This document shows, in pieces, positions 1 to 8,466 of a stretch of 64,000 bases of DNA (position 1 is the first letter of the stretch; every line of letters starts with the position of its first letter). Source of the DNA: JBFLVU01 sp964589625 (lineage in GTDB: Bacteria > Acidobacteriota > UBA4820 > DSQY01); NCBI GenBank assembly GCA_964589625.1, contig CAZPSH010000001.1:124001-188000 (forward strand), in the 5' to 3' direction. The notes beneath the pieces are model-generated. The model worked only from the letters and a program-made list of their open reading frames with translations. It was not told the origin of the DNA and searched no databases. The translations under genes were made by a program, and so were the position numbers.

Positions 1-89
1 GCGCGCTGAATGACGACCGGGAGGGGGTGGTAGTTGTGGGCGCCGTAGCGCTCGTCCACTTCGATGAACTCGTGGGTGGTGCACGTCAT
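1..89 (-). CDS. rocD: Ornithine aminotransferase, N-terminal 29 residues (partial)
   Basis: Only the first 29 codons lie in the window; the gene continues past base 1. The residues ERYGAHNYHPLPVV match the conserved amino end of ornithine--oxo-acid transaminases (PLP enzyme converting ornithine and 2-oxoglutarate to glutamate semialdehyde and glutamate). The ATG at 87-89 is preceded on the minus strand by GGAGGTCC at a normal distance, which fixes the start. The catalytic part is outside the window, so the family call rests on this short but distinctive motif. Confidence 0.75.
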   Translation of the reverse strand, partial: MTCTTHEFIEVDERYGAHNYHPLPVVIQR

Positions 90-224
90 GGGGGACCTCC
101 GGAATCGCGAGGAAGCCGGCGAGGCCCCGAGGCGGCCGCCCCGGGAACTTCCCACCGGTGGTCAGAGGCCCATGCTAGCAGAAACGGCGAGCTCAATCCA
201 GCAGATACGGCCCCGGGGCGTTCC

Positions 225-843
225 TCAGACGTGGTTTCTCAGCATCAGTTCCTTAGGGGAGGGCTCCAGGTAGGTTTGGCCACGAAGATAGGTCACCGAA
301 TGGAGGCGCACGTAGTGGCGAAACAGGGTGAGGGGCACGACGAGGGGCACGAGGCCCGCGGCGTAGTCTTCGAGGACGCCGTGAAGTTCCCGGCGCTCTT
401 CAGGGGAAAGCACCTCCCGAAGGTATCCGGCCATGTGCTGGAGGACGTTAACGTTCTTCTTGGTCGTGGCGAGGCGCGTCAGCGAGGTCATAAAGGTGCG
501 GGCATATTCCAGGGAGACTTCCTCCCGTGGCCAGGGCGTCCACCCGCCGGCGAGCATAGGCCGCCATGACCTCCGTGTGGTCCGTCTGGCTCTTGGGGGC
601 CACGAGGCGGACGACGTCTCCGTGTCGCTCCAGTCGGATGGACTCCCGCGGCGTTCCCATCCCGACCTCCACCTCCGGGCAAACGGGAACGTACGTGACG
701 AAGGGGCCCACCGTGTCGGTGAGGAAAGGATCGTGCTTGTGGCCGCCGTCGAAGCGTACGTTTCGGCCCAACAGGCCGTGAAAACGAGCGGGAGAGGGAA
801 CCCCCGCGCCCGGCGGCGCGGCGCCCCTCTCCCATAACCCCAC
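225..843 (-). pseudogene. Broken TudS (DUF523)-DUF1722 fusion gene
   Basis: Intact relatives are about 320 residues: a DUF523 domain (TudS, a 4Fe-4S 2-thiouracil desulfurase) followed by DUF1722 (YbgA). Here one frame encodes the DUF523 start, LLGRNVRFDGGHKHD then VPVCPEVEVGMGTPRES, ending near RRRVDAL. A second frame encodes only the end of DUF1722, from TTKKNVNVLQHMAGYLREVL to the typical C-terminus PKELMLRNHV and a stop at 225. The rest of DUF523 with its SPSCG cysteine motif and the start of DUF1722, roughly 130 residues, is missing. The first conserved cysteine sits in yet another frame (VFTAC before LLGRNV), so there are at least two frame breaks plus a deletion. The 5' limit at 843 is only the longest open frame; no start is convincing. 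Confidence 0.8.
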
Positions 844-1116
844 CCGGACCCTACTCTACTTCGGTTCCGGATCCGAGAAAAGCCCCCCTTCCGCCCCTCT
901 GCAGGAACCGGGAGGATTCCTGACCCGATGAGAAGGAGGTGCCCGAGGACGCCGCCCCGCGCCTCGGGGGCACGGGGTCCTCGAAGCGGGGGGAAAGGGG
1001 CCGTTGGAAGACACGAACTTCCGTGGAAGAATGAGGACGTGGTCCGGATGTTGGACGGCGGAGGCGCGCGCCGGACGGCCCGAAGGGGCCCAGGCGGAAG
1101 AACCGGGGAGGTCGGT

Positions 1117-1422
1117 ATGGCAGGGCAGACTCCGGAGGAACGGACCCTCGTTACCCTTACGGTGGGGCCCTTGGAGAAAGCGGCGCTTGCGGATGCGGCG
1201 AAGGGTCTCGGGATGGAGGAGTTGTTTCGGAGCGCCGTGTCCCCCAAGGGAAGACGCTTCGCCGTCACGCTCGAGGAGGAGGACTGGGAGGAACTGGCCG
1301 GCTTGCTCTCGGTGACTTCGAATCGGGCGCGGAACGCGGAAAAGCAGAAGCTCTTGGACGCCCTCATCGAACGGATCGAGGACGCTCTTCTGGTGGATCC
1401 CGAAGACGACGAGGAGAGCTAA
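1117..1422 (+). CDS. Small acidic hypothetical protein
   Basis: This 101-residue protein is not recognised. It is acidic, with a predicted helical carboxyl half (EEEDWEELAGLL, KLLDALIERIEDALL) and a very acidic tail ending EDDEES. The ATG at 1117 is chosen because GGGGAGG lies just upstream; an in-frame start at 928 would add an arginine/proline-rich stretch that looks non-coding. It is followed 57 bases later by hemF on the same strand, so the two may be cotranscribed. No signal peptide or membrane segment is seen. Confidence 0.55.
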   Translation: MAGQTPEERTLVTLTVGPLEKAALADAAKGLGMEELFRSAVSPKGRRFAVTLEEEDWEELAGLLSVTSNRARNAEKQKLLDALIERIEDALLVDPEDDEES

Positions 1423-1479
1423 GCCGCGGCCTGGGGAACAGTCTCCTCCTCGGGGGGTTCTTGTCGCGGAGGGTCGAGC

Positions 1480-2400
1480 GTGTCCGGCGTTCGCGAAGGC
1501 ATGGAAGGGATCATAAGGGAGGCTCAGGAATCCATCTGCCGGGCACTCGAGGCCCTGGATGGAGGGCGCTTCGGGAGCGAAACGTGGGAGCGCCCAGGGG
1601 GCGGGGGAGGTCTGAGCCGGGTTCTGGAAGGCGGGCAGGTTCTCGAGAGGGCCGGGGTGAACGTTTCCTCGGTGCACGGGACGCTCTCCACCGTCGCCGC
1701 CCACGCCATGGGCGGCGGAAGGGACCTTCCGGGGGACGCCTTCCCCTTCCGCGCGGTGGGCCTGAGCCTGGTTCTTCATCCCCGCAACCCCCACGCGCCC
1801 ACGGCCCACGCCAACTACCGCTACATCGAACGCGGATCGGGTGCGGCCCCTGGTTCCTGGTGGTTCGGGGGCGGATCGGACCTCACCCCGTACGTCCTGT
1901 ATGAGGAGGACGCGAGGCACTTCCACGGAGTTCTGAAGGAGGTCTGCGACCGCCACGATCGAACCTTCTACCCGCGCTTCAAACGCGCCTGCGACGAATA
2001 CTTCTACCTTCCCCACCGGGGGGAGGCTCGGGGGGTTGGGGGCATCTTCTTCGACGACCTTCGAGACCGGCCCGCGGAGGACCTGCTCGCCTTCGCGGCC
2101 GACTGCTCCGGCGCCTTTCTGGATTCTTACCAATCCCTGCTCGAGCGAAGGTGTCGGCAGCCGTACACAGAAGCGGAGCGGCTCTGGCAACTCTTCCGCA
2201 GAAGCCGGTACGTAGAGTTCAATCTCCTATACGATAGGGGCACGCGCTTCGGCCTCGACACCGGGGGGAGAATCGAAAGCGTCCTCGTGTCCCTCCCCCC
2301 TCTGGCCCGGTGGGAGACGTGGAAGGAGCCCCCGCGGGACAGCCCCGAAGGACGCCTCATGGAGGTCCTGCGCCGGCCGAGGGAGTGGGCCCCCGGGTGA
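1480..2400 (+). CDS. hemF: Oxygen-dependent coproporphyrinogen III oxidase
   Basis: HemF decarboxylates two propionates of coproporphyrinogen III to give protoporphyrinogen IX, using O2, in the cytoplasm. The 306-residue protein is the usual length (E. coli about 299) and collinear with the family: GGGGLSRVLEGG near residue 45, GVNVSSVHG near 60, HPRNPHAPTAHANYR near 105, WWFGGGSDLTPY near 125, CDEYFYLPHRGE near 170, GIFFDDL near 185 and RYVEFNLLYDRGTRFGL near 245. The GTG at 1480 is taken as start because GGAGGG lies seven bases before it; an ATG at 1501 is the alternative. Its presence implies aerobic or microaerobic heme synthesis. Confidence 0.95.
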   Translation: MSGVREGMEGIIREAQESICRALEALDGGRFGSETWERPGGGGGLSRVLEGGQVLERAGVNVSSVHGTLSTVAAHAMGGGRDLPGDAFPFRAVGLSLVLHPRNPHAPTAHANYRYIERGSGAAPGSWWFGGGSDLTPYVLYEEDARHFHGVLKEVCDRHDRTFYPRFKRACDEYFYLPHRGEARGVGGIFFDDLRDRPAEDLLAFAADCSGAFLDSYQSLLERRCRQPYTEAERLWQLFRRSRYVEFNLLYDRGTRFGLDTGGRIESVLVSLPPLARWETWKEPPRDSPEGRLMEVLRRPREWAPG

Positions 2401-2427
2401 CCTTGACGAAAGGAAGGGAGGGCGATC

Positions 2428-3795
2428 ATGGCCGAATTCGAAAGGCAGACGCCCATGCCGGTCCCGCCCGGGGAGCTCTTCGAGTGGCACGCGCGGGAGG
2501 GCGCTTTCGAGCGCCTGGTTCCTCCCTGGCAGACCGTGCGCGTGCTCTCCCGCGCCGGCGGCATCGGACCCGGCGGGCGGGTGGAGCTTGCGGTTCGGAA
2601 GGGTCCCCTCTGGCTCCGCTGGCACGCGGAGCACGGAGAGTGGGAAGAAGGCCGCTTCTTCACGGACCGCCTTGTGGCCGGGCCCTTCAAGCGGTGGGAG
2701 CACCGCCACGAGTGCCTGCCGGCCGAGGGGGGAGGAAGCCTCCTGAAGGATCGGTTGGATTACGAAGTGCCCTTCGGGATCGCGGGGCGGTGGCTGGGAG
2801 GTGGTCTGGTTTCCCGGGACGTGGAGCGCCTCTTCGCCTACCGGCACCGCCAAACCGCTGCCGACCTCTCCCGGCACGCCGCCTTCTCCGGCCGTCCCCG
2901 CCTCTCGGTGGCCGTGACGGGTTCATCGGGCCTTGTGGGGAGGGCCCTGTGTGCCTTTCTGTCCACCGGGGGGCACCGGGTCCTGCGTCTGGTCCGTCGT
3001 CCGGCAGAAGCAGGGGAAATCCGCTGGGATCCGGCCAGAGGTGAGATGGACGGGGCCTCCCTGGAGGGGCTCGATGCGGTCGTACACTTGGCGGGTGAGA
3101 ATATAGCCTCCGGCCGTTGGAACGGACGGCGGAAGGCCGCCATCCGAGGTAGCCGCGTGGCCGGAACCGGTTTCCTCTGCCGGTCCCTGGCCGCCTTGAA
3201 GGACAAGCCGCGGTCCCTGATCTGCGCCTCCGCCATCGGCTATTACGGTGACCGCGGAGAGGTGGAGCTCACCGAAACCAGCCCCGCGGGAGTGGGCTTC
3301 CTGTGCGAGCTATGCCGGGACTGGGAGGCCGCCGCCAATCCCGCCCGGGCGGCGGGGATTCGGGTGGTCCACGCGCGGATTGGCGTGGTCCTGAGCGCTG
3401 GGGGCGGGGCCCTTTCCAAGATGCTTCCGCCCTTCCGGGCGGGCCTTGGAGGCCACGTTGGCTCGGGACGGCAGTTCATGAGTTGGATCGCCCTCGACGA
3501 TCTCATCGGACTCTTCCACCACCTGCTGTTTTCGGGCCTGGAGGGGCCCGTCCATGCCACGGCGCCCTCTCCCGTCACGAGCCGGGACTTCGCCCGAATC
3601 CTCGGGAAGGTCCTGCGTCGGCCCGCCGTTCTCCCTTTGCCCGCCTTCGCGGTGAAGGCTCTCTTCGGCGAAATGGGGGAGGCCCTCCTGCTGAGCGGGG
3701 CGAGGGTCCTTCCGAAAAGGGCCCTGGAGGACGGCTTCCGCTTCCGGACTCCGGATCTGGAGGCGGCCCTGAGGGAGGAGCTGGGCCGAGAATAG
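2428..3795 (+). CDS. TIGR01777 family SDR protein with N-terminal SRPBCC domain
   Basis: The 455-residue protein has two parts. Residues 1-150 look like an SRPBCC ligand-binding domain (PVPPGELFEWHAREGAFERL). From residue 156 there is an NAD(P)-binding epimerase-like domain of the TIGR01777/YfcH family: VAVTGSSGLVGRAL, VVHLAGENIASGRW and SASAIGYYGDRGEVELTE-type motifs, ending in a DUF1731-like carboxyl region (FRFRTPDLEAAL). The substrate is not known for this family. The ATG at 2428 follows an AAGGGAGGG-type ribosome site and lies 27 bases after hemF, so the two are probably cotranscribed. Confidence 0.85.
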   Translation: MAEFERQTPMPVPPGELFEWHAREGAFERLVPPWQTVRVLSRAGGIGPGGRVELAVRKGPLWLRWHAEHGEWEEGRFFTDRLVAGPFKRWEHRHECLPAEGGGSLLKDRLDYEVPFGIAGRWLGGGLVSRDVERLFAYRHRQTAADLSRHAAFSGRPRLSVAVTGSSGLVGRALCAFLSTGGHRVLRLVRRPAEAGEIRWDPARGEMDGASLEGLDAVVHLAGENIASGRWNGRRKAAIRGSRVAGTGFLCRSLAALKDKPRSLICASAIGYYGDRGEVELTETSPAGVGFLCELCRDWEAAANPARAAGIRVVHARIGVVLSAGGGALSKMLPPFRAGLGGHVGSGRQFMSWIALDDLIGLFHHLLFSGLEGPVHATAPSPVTSRDFARILGKVLRRPAVLPLPAFAVKALFGEMGEALLLSGARVLPKRALEDGFRFRTPDLEAALREELGRE

Positions 3796-3924
3796 GGTCC
3801 CACCTTCGCCCCGGGGGGACAACCGGCCCGTCCGCTCGGTCATTGCAGGGCTCGGATTCCGCGGGGCATTGGAAAACGTGGAGCCTTTTTCGCTAGAATG
3901 AACGCTTCCGGACAGGGAGAGGCC

Positions 3925-5058
3925 ATGTCGAAGAGGAGCCACGCCGCCCGGCGCCGCCACAAGGCCATGATTCACCGCCAGACCCCGCCGGGGGCCCCGC
4001 CCGGAACCCTCGTGGCGGATCCGACCGCGCCCAAGCCCCTCCTCCACGTCGTCGCATACGGTCCTGACGGATTCCGGGAGGTCGAAACAGAGGATCCCGA
4101 GGCCCTCGTCGCATACATGGGGAAATGGCCCGTCCTGTGGGTCCACGTGGAGGGTCTTGGGGACGCCCAGGTCATCGCACGGTTGGGAGCTCTCTTCCGC
4201 CTGCACCAGCTGGCCCTGGAAGACGTCCTCCACACCCACCAGAGGCCGAAGGTGGAGCAATACTCGGAGAGTGTGTTCATCGTTGCCCGGCCGCTCCTCT
4301 TGAACGACCGCCTCGACTCGGAGCAGATGAGCCTTTTCCTGGGCAAGGGCTTCGTCGTCTCGTTTCAGGAGAGGCGGGGCGTGGGCCCCGATGACCCCGT
4401 CCGGGAGAGAATCCGGCTGGGCGCCGGGCGCATCCGATCGGAAGGCGCCGATTTCCTCGCCTACGCCCTCCTGGATGCCGTAATCGACGGGTGTTTCCCC
4501 ATTCTCGAACGGTACGGAGAGAGGCTAGACGCATTGGAAGAGAGCCTCTTGGCGCACCCTTCACCCGCCCTCGTGGCGCGGATCCATGAATCCAAGAGGG
4601 ATCTGTTGGCCGCCCGTCGTAGCGTCTGGCCCCTGCGCGACGCTCTTTCGGCCCTTTACCGGGAACCGAGCCCCTATCTGTGCGACGAAATTCGGGTTTA
4701 TTTGAGGGATTGCTACGACCACGTGATCCAGATCATAGACGTGGTGGAGACGTATCGGGAAGTGGTTCTCGGAATGACGGACCTCTACCTCTCCAGCCTG
4801 AGCAACCGGATGAACGAGATCATGAAGGTGCTCACGATCATCGCCACGATCTTCATTCCCCTGTCCTTTATCGCCAGCCTGTACGGAATGAATTTCGACA
4901 GGTCCGCCTCCTCCCTCAACATGCCGGAGCTGGGTTGGAGGTGGGGGTACCCCTTCGCCCTTGGCCTCATGGGAGTTACGGCCCTGGGACTCCTCGCCTT
5001 CTTCCGCTGGAAGGGGTGGATGGGGGGGAGGGGACAGGAGGGGGGAGTAGGGGAGTAG
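3925..5058 (+). CDS. corA: CorA family magnesium/cobalt transporter
   Basis: CorA forms a pentameric inner-membrane channel for Mg2+ and Co2+. The signature GMN motif is present as YGMNF near residue 318, between two carboxyl-terminal membrane helices (IIATIFIPLSFIASL and YPFALGLMGVTALGLLAFF); the long cytoplasmic funnel domain precedes it. GGGAGAGG just upstream selects the ATG at 3925 over an in-frame ATG at 3898. A TAGAAT hexamer at 3894-3899 may be the -10 element. The last codons, GGVGE and the stop, run into an 8-bp tandem repeat, so the extreme C-terminus is probably repeat-derived. Confidence 0.93.
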   Translation: MSKRSHAARRRHKAMIHRQTPPGAPPGTLVADPTAPKPLLHVVAYGPDGFREVETEDPEALVAYMGKWPVLWVHVEGLGDAQVIARLGALFRLHQLALEDVLHTHQRPKVEQYSESVFIVARPLLLNDRLDSEQMSLFLGKGFVVSFQERRGVGPDDPVRERIRLGAGRIRSEGADFLAYALLDAVIDGCFPILERYGERLDALEESLLAHPSPALVARIHESKRDLLAARRSVWPLRDALSALYREPSPYLCDEIRVYLRDCYDHVIQIIDVVETYREVVLGMTDLYLSSLSNRMNEIMKVLTIIATIFIPLSFIASLYGMNFDRSASSLNMPELGWRWGYPFALGLMGVTALGLLAFFRWKGWMGGRGQEGGVGE

Positions 5059-5093
5059 GGGACTAGGGGACTAGGGGACTAGGGGAAGAGGGG
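5046..5093. repeat. 8-bp tandem array, unit AGTAGGGG/ACTAGGGG
   Basis: Six contiguous 8-base units occupy this stretch: two AGTAGGGG, three ACTAGGGG and one AAGAGGGG. The corA stop codon lies in the first two units. The array faces a second 8-bp array at 5117-5180 in inverted orientation. Confidence 0.9.
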
Positions 5094-5116
5094 ACTTCCG
5101 AGGACTTCGCCCTTAC

Positions 5117-5180
5117 CTACTCACCTACTGACCTACTCACCTACTTACCTACTCACCTACTCACCTGCTCACCTACCAAC
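5117..5180. repeat. 8-bp tandem array, unit CTACTCAC
   Basis: Eight contiguous 8-base units, consensus CTACTCAC, with variants CTACTGAC, CTACTTAC, CTGCTCAC and CTACCAAC. The reverse complement written in phase is AGTAGGTG, one base different from the AGTAGGGG unit of the facing array. The two arrays can therefore fold into a long stem with about one G-A mismatch per unit and a loop near 5094-5116. Lying between convergent corA and ddl, the structure may stop transcription from both sides. Confidence 0.88.
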
Positions 5181-5184
5181 CCAT

Positions 5185-6291
5185 TCACATTCCCAATCCC
5201 GAATCGCGGCGCAGGAGGCCTTCCTTGCGGTGGCGCTCGAGGGCGAGTTGGATGAGGCGGTCCAGGAGGCGGGAATAGGGAAGCCCCGAGGCCTCCCAGA
5301 GCTTCGGGTACATGCTGATGCGCGTGAACCCCGGCAGGGTATTGATCTCATTGATGAGCGCCGTCCCATCCTCGCGGAGGAAGAAGTCCACGCGGCCCAT
5401 GCCGGCGCACTCGAGGACCTTGAAGGCCTCCACGGCCAGTCCGCGGATGCGGTCGGACATCCACTGGGGAAGATCCGCCGGGATCTTGAGGCGGGCGCCG
5501 TTTTCATCAATGTACTTCGCCTCGTACGAGTAGAACTCGTGCGTGGGTGCGATTTCCCCGAGGACGGAGGCTTCGGGCGACTCGTTCCCGAGGACGGCGC
5601 ACTCGATCTCGCGCCCCTGGACGGCCTCCTCGACGATGACCTTGGAATCGAAGCCCAGGGCCTCCTCGATGGCCCGGCCCAGATCCTCGCCGCGTTTCAC
5701 CTTGGAGATGCCCACGGAGGAGCCTAGGTTGCAGGGTTTTACGAAGACGGGAAGTCCGAGGCTCTCCAGAACCGCCGTCCGTCTTTCCGGGGTGTTCGTG
5801 TGGGTCCGGACGGTTTCGAACCGGGGAATCGGCAGTCCCGCGTCGCGGAGCAGCCGTTTCATCACGTCCTTGTCCATTCCGACGGCCGAACCCAGTACGC
5901 TGGCCCCCACGAAGGGCGCGTCCAGGAGGCGGAGGAGCCCCTGAAGGGACCCGTCCTCTCCGAAGGTGCCGTGCATGATGGGAAAGAACACGTCCACCTT
6001 GGCCAGGCCCGATCCACTCTCGCGGGAGACCAGGGCCAGCTCGCCTCCCCCGGCGTCAATGGGCAAAACCGCCGGCGCAAGGGCGTTCAGGGCGATGAGC
6101 CTCGGGTTCTGGTCGTTGAGGATGAAGGCGGCGTCCGATCCCAGGCGCCAGACGCCCTTCTTGTCCACCCCCAGGAGCATGGGCTCGTACTTTTCCCTGT
6201 CGAGGGCCTCGAAGATATTCTTCGCCGATTGGATGGACACCTCGTGCTCGCCGCTCCTTCCCCCGAAGATGATCCCCACTCTCACCCGCAT
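5185..6291 (-). CDS. ddl: D-alanine--D-alanine ligase
   Basis: Ddl joins two D-alanines with ATP for peptidoglycan synthesis in the cytoplasm. The 368-residue protein is standard length. Motifs include GIIFGGRSGEHEVS at residues 6-19, the ATP-grasp segment PVFVKPCNLGSSVGISKV near 165, EINTLPGFTRISMYPKLWEASG near 320 and a carboxyl end LIQLALERH typical of the family. GGAGGG sits six bases before the ATG at 6291, ruling out the much longer upstream frame. It stands alone, convergent with corA. Confidence 0.95.
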   Translation of the reverse strand: MRVRVGIIFGGRSGEHEVSIQSAKNIFEALDREKYEPMLLGVDKKGVWRLGSDAAFILNDQNPRLIALNALAPAVLPIDAGGGELALVSRESGSGLAKVDVFFPIMHGTFGEDGSLQGLLRLLDAPFVGASVLGSAVGMDKDVMKRLLRDAGLPIPRFETVRTHTNTPERRTAVLESLGLPVFVKPCNLGSSVGISKVKRGEDLGRAIEEALGFDSKVIVEEAVQGREIECAVLGNESPEASVLGEIAPTHEFYSYEAKYIDENGARLKIPADLPQWMSDRIRGLAVEAFKVLECAGMGRVDFFLREDGTALINEINTLPGFTRISMYPKLWEASGLPYSRLLDRLIQLALERHRKEGLLRRDSGLGM

Positions 6292-6460
6292 GGGCCCTCC
6301 CCTGCGCGACCCTTGCCGTGTCCCTGCCCCACCACGCGGGGGGTGGGCCATTGAGCCGACGGGGGCGCAAGGGCTATAGTAACCGAAGTCTGGACCTGGC
6401 TCGCAGATCGTCACAAGGCTCTCGAAGCAGGCCCGTTCCGACGCAATCCAGGAGGCGATC

Positions 6461-7522
6461 CTGACAGGCTCCTCCAGTATCCGCCGGCTCGTTGGCGCCC
6501 TGGCGGCCCTCGGCCTTCTGTGGGCCCTTTCCGCCCAAGAACTCCCCCGGGACGAGGTGCGCTCCCTGCTGGGCAAGGCAAGGTGTGCGGAGGCCCTGGC
6601 GCGGGCTGAGGCCGCCCTCGCGTCGGCGCCCGGCGACCCGGACCTGCTCATGGGAAAGGTGGATGCCCTTCGTGAGTCGGTGCGGGCGCTCCTGGCGTCG
6701 GGGCGGGAGGACGCCGCCCGGGCCCTTTTCCTCGAGGCTCTCTCGAAGGCCGGCGGAACGGACGCCTCCCTTCTGGATCTCGGTTTGCCGTTGGACCTGG
6801 GCCTCGAGGGGAACGCCATCCTGGCGCAGAAAATCCAGGCGGCTGGGCTAGGGGACTCGGGCCCGCGCCAAGCCTGGCTCAAACTGAGGGCCGCCGCGGG
6901 CGGAGATCTCTGCCGAACGGAGGCGCGGGGAGCAAGGACGCGAGTTCCAAGGAGGGCGGCAACGCGGGGACCCTCTCCTCGCACCCGCGGGTCGTGGTGG
7001 AGGCCCGGCTCAATGGGGAGCGGTCCGAGCCGATGGTGCTGGATTCGGGAATGGACACGGTCCTTCAAGGACGTTCCGGCCCTCGTGATGGACGAGAAAA
7101 CGGAGTTCTGGAAGGAAACGGGGGGGATCCTGCCGCTCTGGCTCCTTCGCGAGTACGGGATCCACTATGACCGCCGCCACGGGAAGCTCGAACTGCTGGC
7201 CTCCGGCACCTCGCCGGATCAGGTCCTCGACGCCGGCGCGACGAGGCTGAACGTGCTCTGGCTGGACCGGAAGCCGTACGTCGAAACGCGCATCCAGAAC
7301 AAGCCCATGCGCCACCTCCTGCTGGCCAACGCGGACAACGTCGCGCTCGACCTCGGGACCACGCGCATCAACCTGCCCACGGTGCATGCGGCGGATCTTT
7401 GCCCGGACTGCGGGGTGGAATGTTCCGGCATCCTTGGACGGAACGTCCTCGACCTCTTCGACGTGTACCTCGACTATCGGGCGGGAGTCTTGGCGCTCAA
7501 GGGGTACGAAAAGGGCCGTTGA
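6461..7522 (+). pseudogene. Broken retropepsin-like aspartyl protease gene
   Basis: The 5' frame encodes a signal peptide (RRLVGALAALGLLWALSAQ) and a helical TPR-like region, then leaves frame near 6900. A second frame carries an aspartyl protease active-site-like stretch, VEARLNGERSEPMVLDSGMDTVL, up to about 7060. The original frame then resumes with SFKDVPALVMDE, the end of a retropepsin fold. A second domain begins PYVETRIQNKPMRHLL, but where DTG should stand it reads ANAD, and the core before GILGRNVLDLFDVYLDYRAG is too short. So there are two frame breaks and probable internal deletions. No ATG exists at the front: a CTG at 6461 lies five bases after GGAGG and may be a decayed start. Confidence 0.65.
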
Positions 7523-7541
7523 ACCGCCCCTTCGTGGGAGC

Positions 7542-8306
7542 CTAAGAACCCCGGTGGGCCAGCATGGCCGAGGACTGGGCGGTGGGCATCACGACCACCT
7601 CCGTGATGTCCACGTGTTGAGGCCTCGAGGCAACCCAAACGACGATCTCGGCGATGTCTTCGGGCGTCAAGGGCGTAAGGCCCTGGTAGACCTTGGCGGC
7701 GCGCTCCTGGTCCCCCCGGAACCGCACCTGCGAGAATTCCGTCTCCACCATTCCGGGGTCCACCGTGGAGACCCGCACGGGCGTACCGAGGAGATCCACC
7801 TTCATGGCCCGCGAGAGGGCCTTCACGGCGAACTTCGTCGCGCAGTAGACGTTCCCCCCCGGGTACACCTCCCGACCGGCCACGGATCCCAGGTTGATGA
7901 CGTGCCCTCGGCCCCGGGCGACCATTCCGGGGAGGAGGGCCCGGGTCACGTACAGAAGCCCCTTGAGGTTTGTGTCCACCATCTCGTCCCACTCCTCGGG
8001 GGACCCTTCGTGGAGCTTGTCGAGACCCCTCCCGAGGCCCGCGTTGTTGACCAAGACATCCACCTCGGACCACACGGGAGGGAGGCTCCCCAGGACGACT
8101 TCCACCCGGGCTCTGTCCCGCACGTCCAAGACCAGGGCGAGGGTGGGGGTCCCGTACGCCCGGTCCAGCTCGTCGGCGAGGTTCCGGATGCGGTCCTCGC
8201 GCCGTGCCGTGAGAATGAGGCGGGCCCCCTCGCGCGCGAAGGCCCTCGCGCACGCCGCTCCGATTCCCGCGCTTGCACCCGTCACCACGACGATCCGATC
8301 TTTCAT
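7542..8306 (-). CDS. YdfG-type NADP-dependent SDR dehydrogenase
   Basis: A classical short-chain dehydrogenase of 254 residues, closest to the YdfG 3-hydroxy acid/malonic semialdehyde dehydrogenase group. The cofactor motif is VVTGASAGIGAACA with TARRED after it, favouring NADP. NNAGLG, a catalytic serine in NLGSVAG and YCATKFAVKA supply the Ser-Tyr-Lys triad; PGMVETEF follows. The carboxyl part TPEDIAEIVVWVASRPQHVDI is typical of YdfG relatives. It is divergent from the cytidylate-kinase-like gene. The substrate cannot be fixed from sequence alone. Confidence 0.88.
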   Translation of the reverse strand: MKDRIVVVTGASAGIGAACARAFAREGARLILTARREDRIRNLADELDRAYGTPTLALVLDVRDRARVEVVLGSLPPVWSEVDVLVNNAGLGRGLDKLHEGSPEEWDEMVDTNLKGLLYVTRALLPGMVARGRGHVINLGSVAGREVYPGGNVYCATKFAVKALSRAMKVDLLGTPVRVSTVDPGMVETEFSQVRFRGDQERAAKVYQGLTPLTPEDIAEIVVWVASRPQHVDITEVVVMPTAQSSAMLAHRGS

Positions 8307-8466
8307 GAGTCATGCCCTCCGCCGTTCCCGGTCACGGGACGGAGGCGCAGTATAGAGCCGCCACGTTTGAATCAGAAGGCCTGGATGCCAAGCCTCCTGG
8401 GTGGGACTATATTTTCCCAAGAACCCAGGGGCACAGGATCGGCGCAGACGCGTCGGGAGGCGGGAC

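Noticed and set aside
5112..5180. CRISPR-like array
   Set aside because: The units are 8 bp and contiguous with no spacers, so it is a simple tandem repeat.
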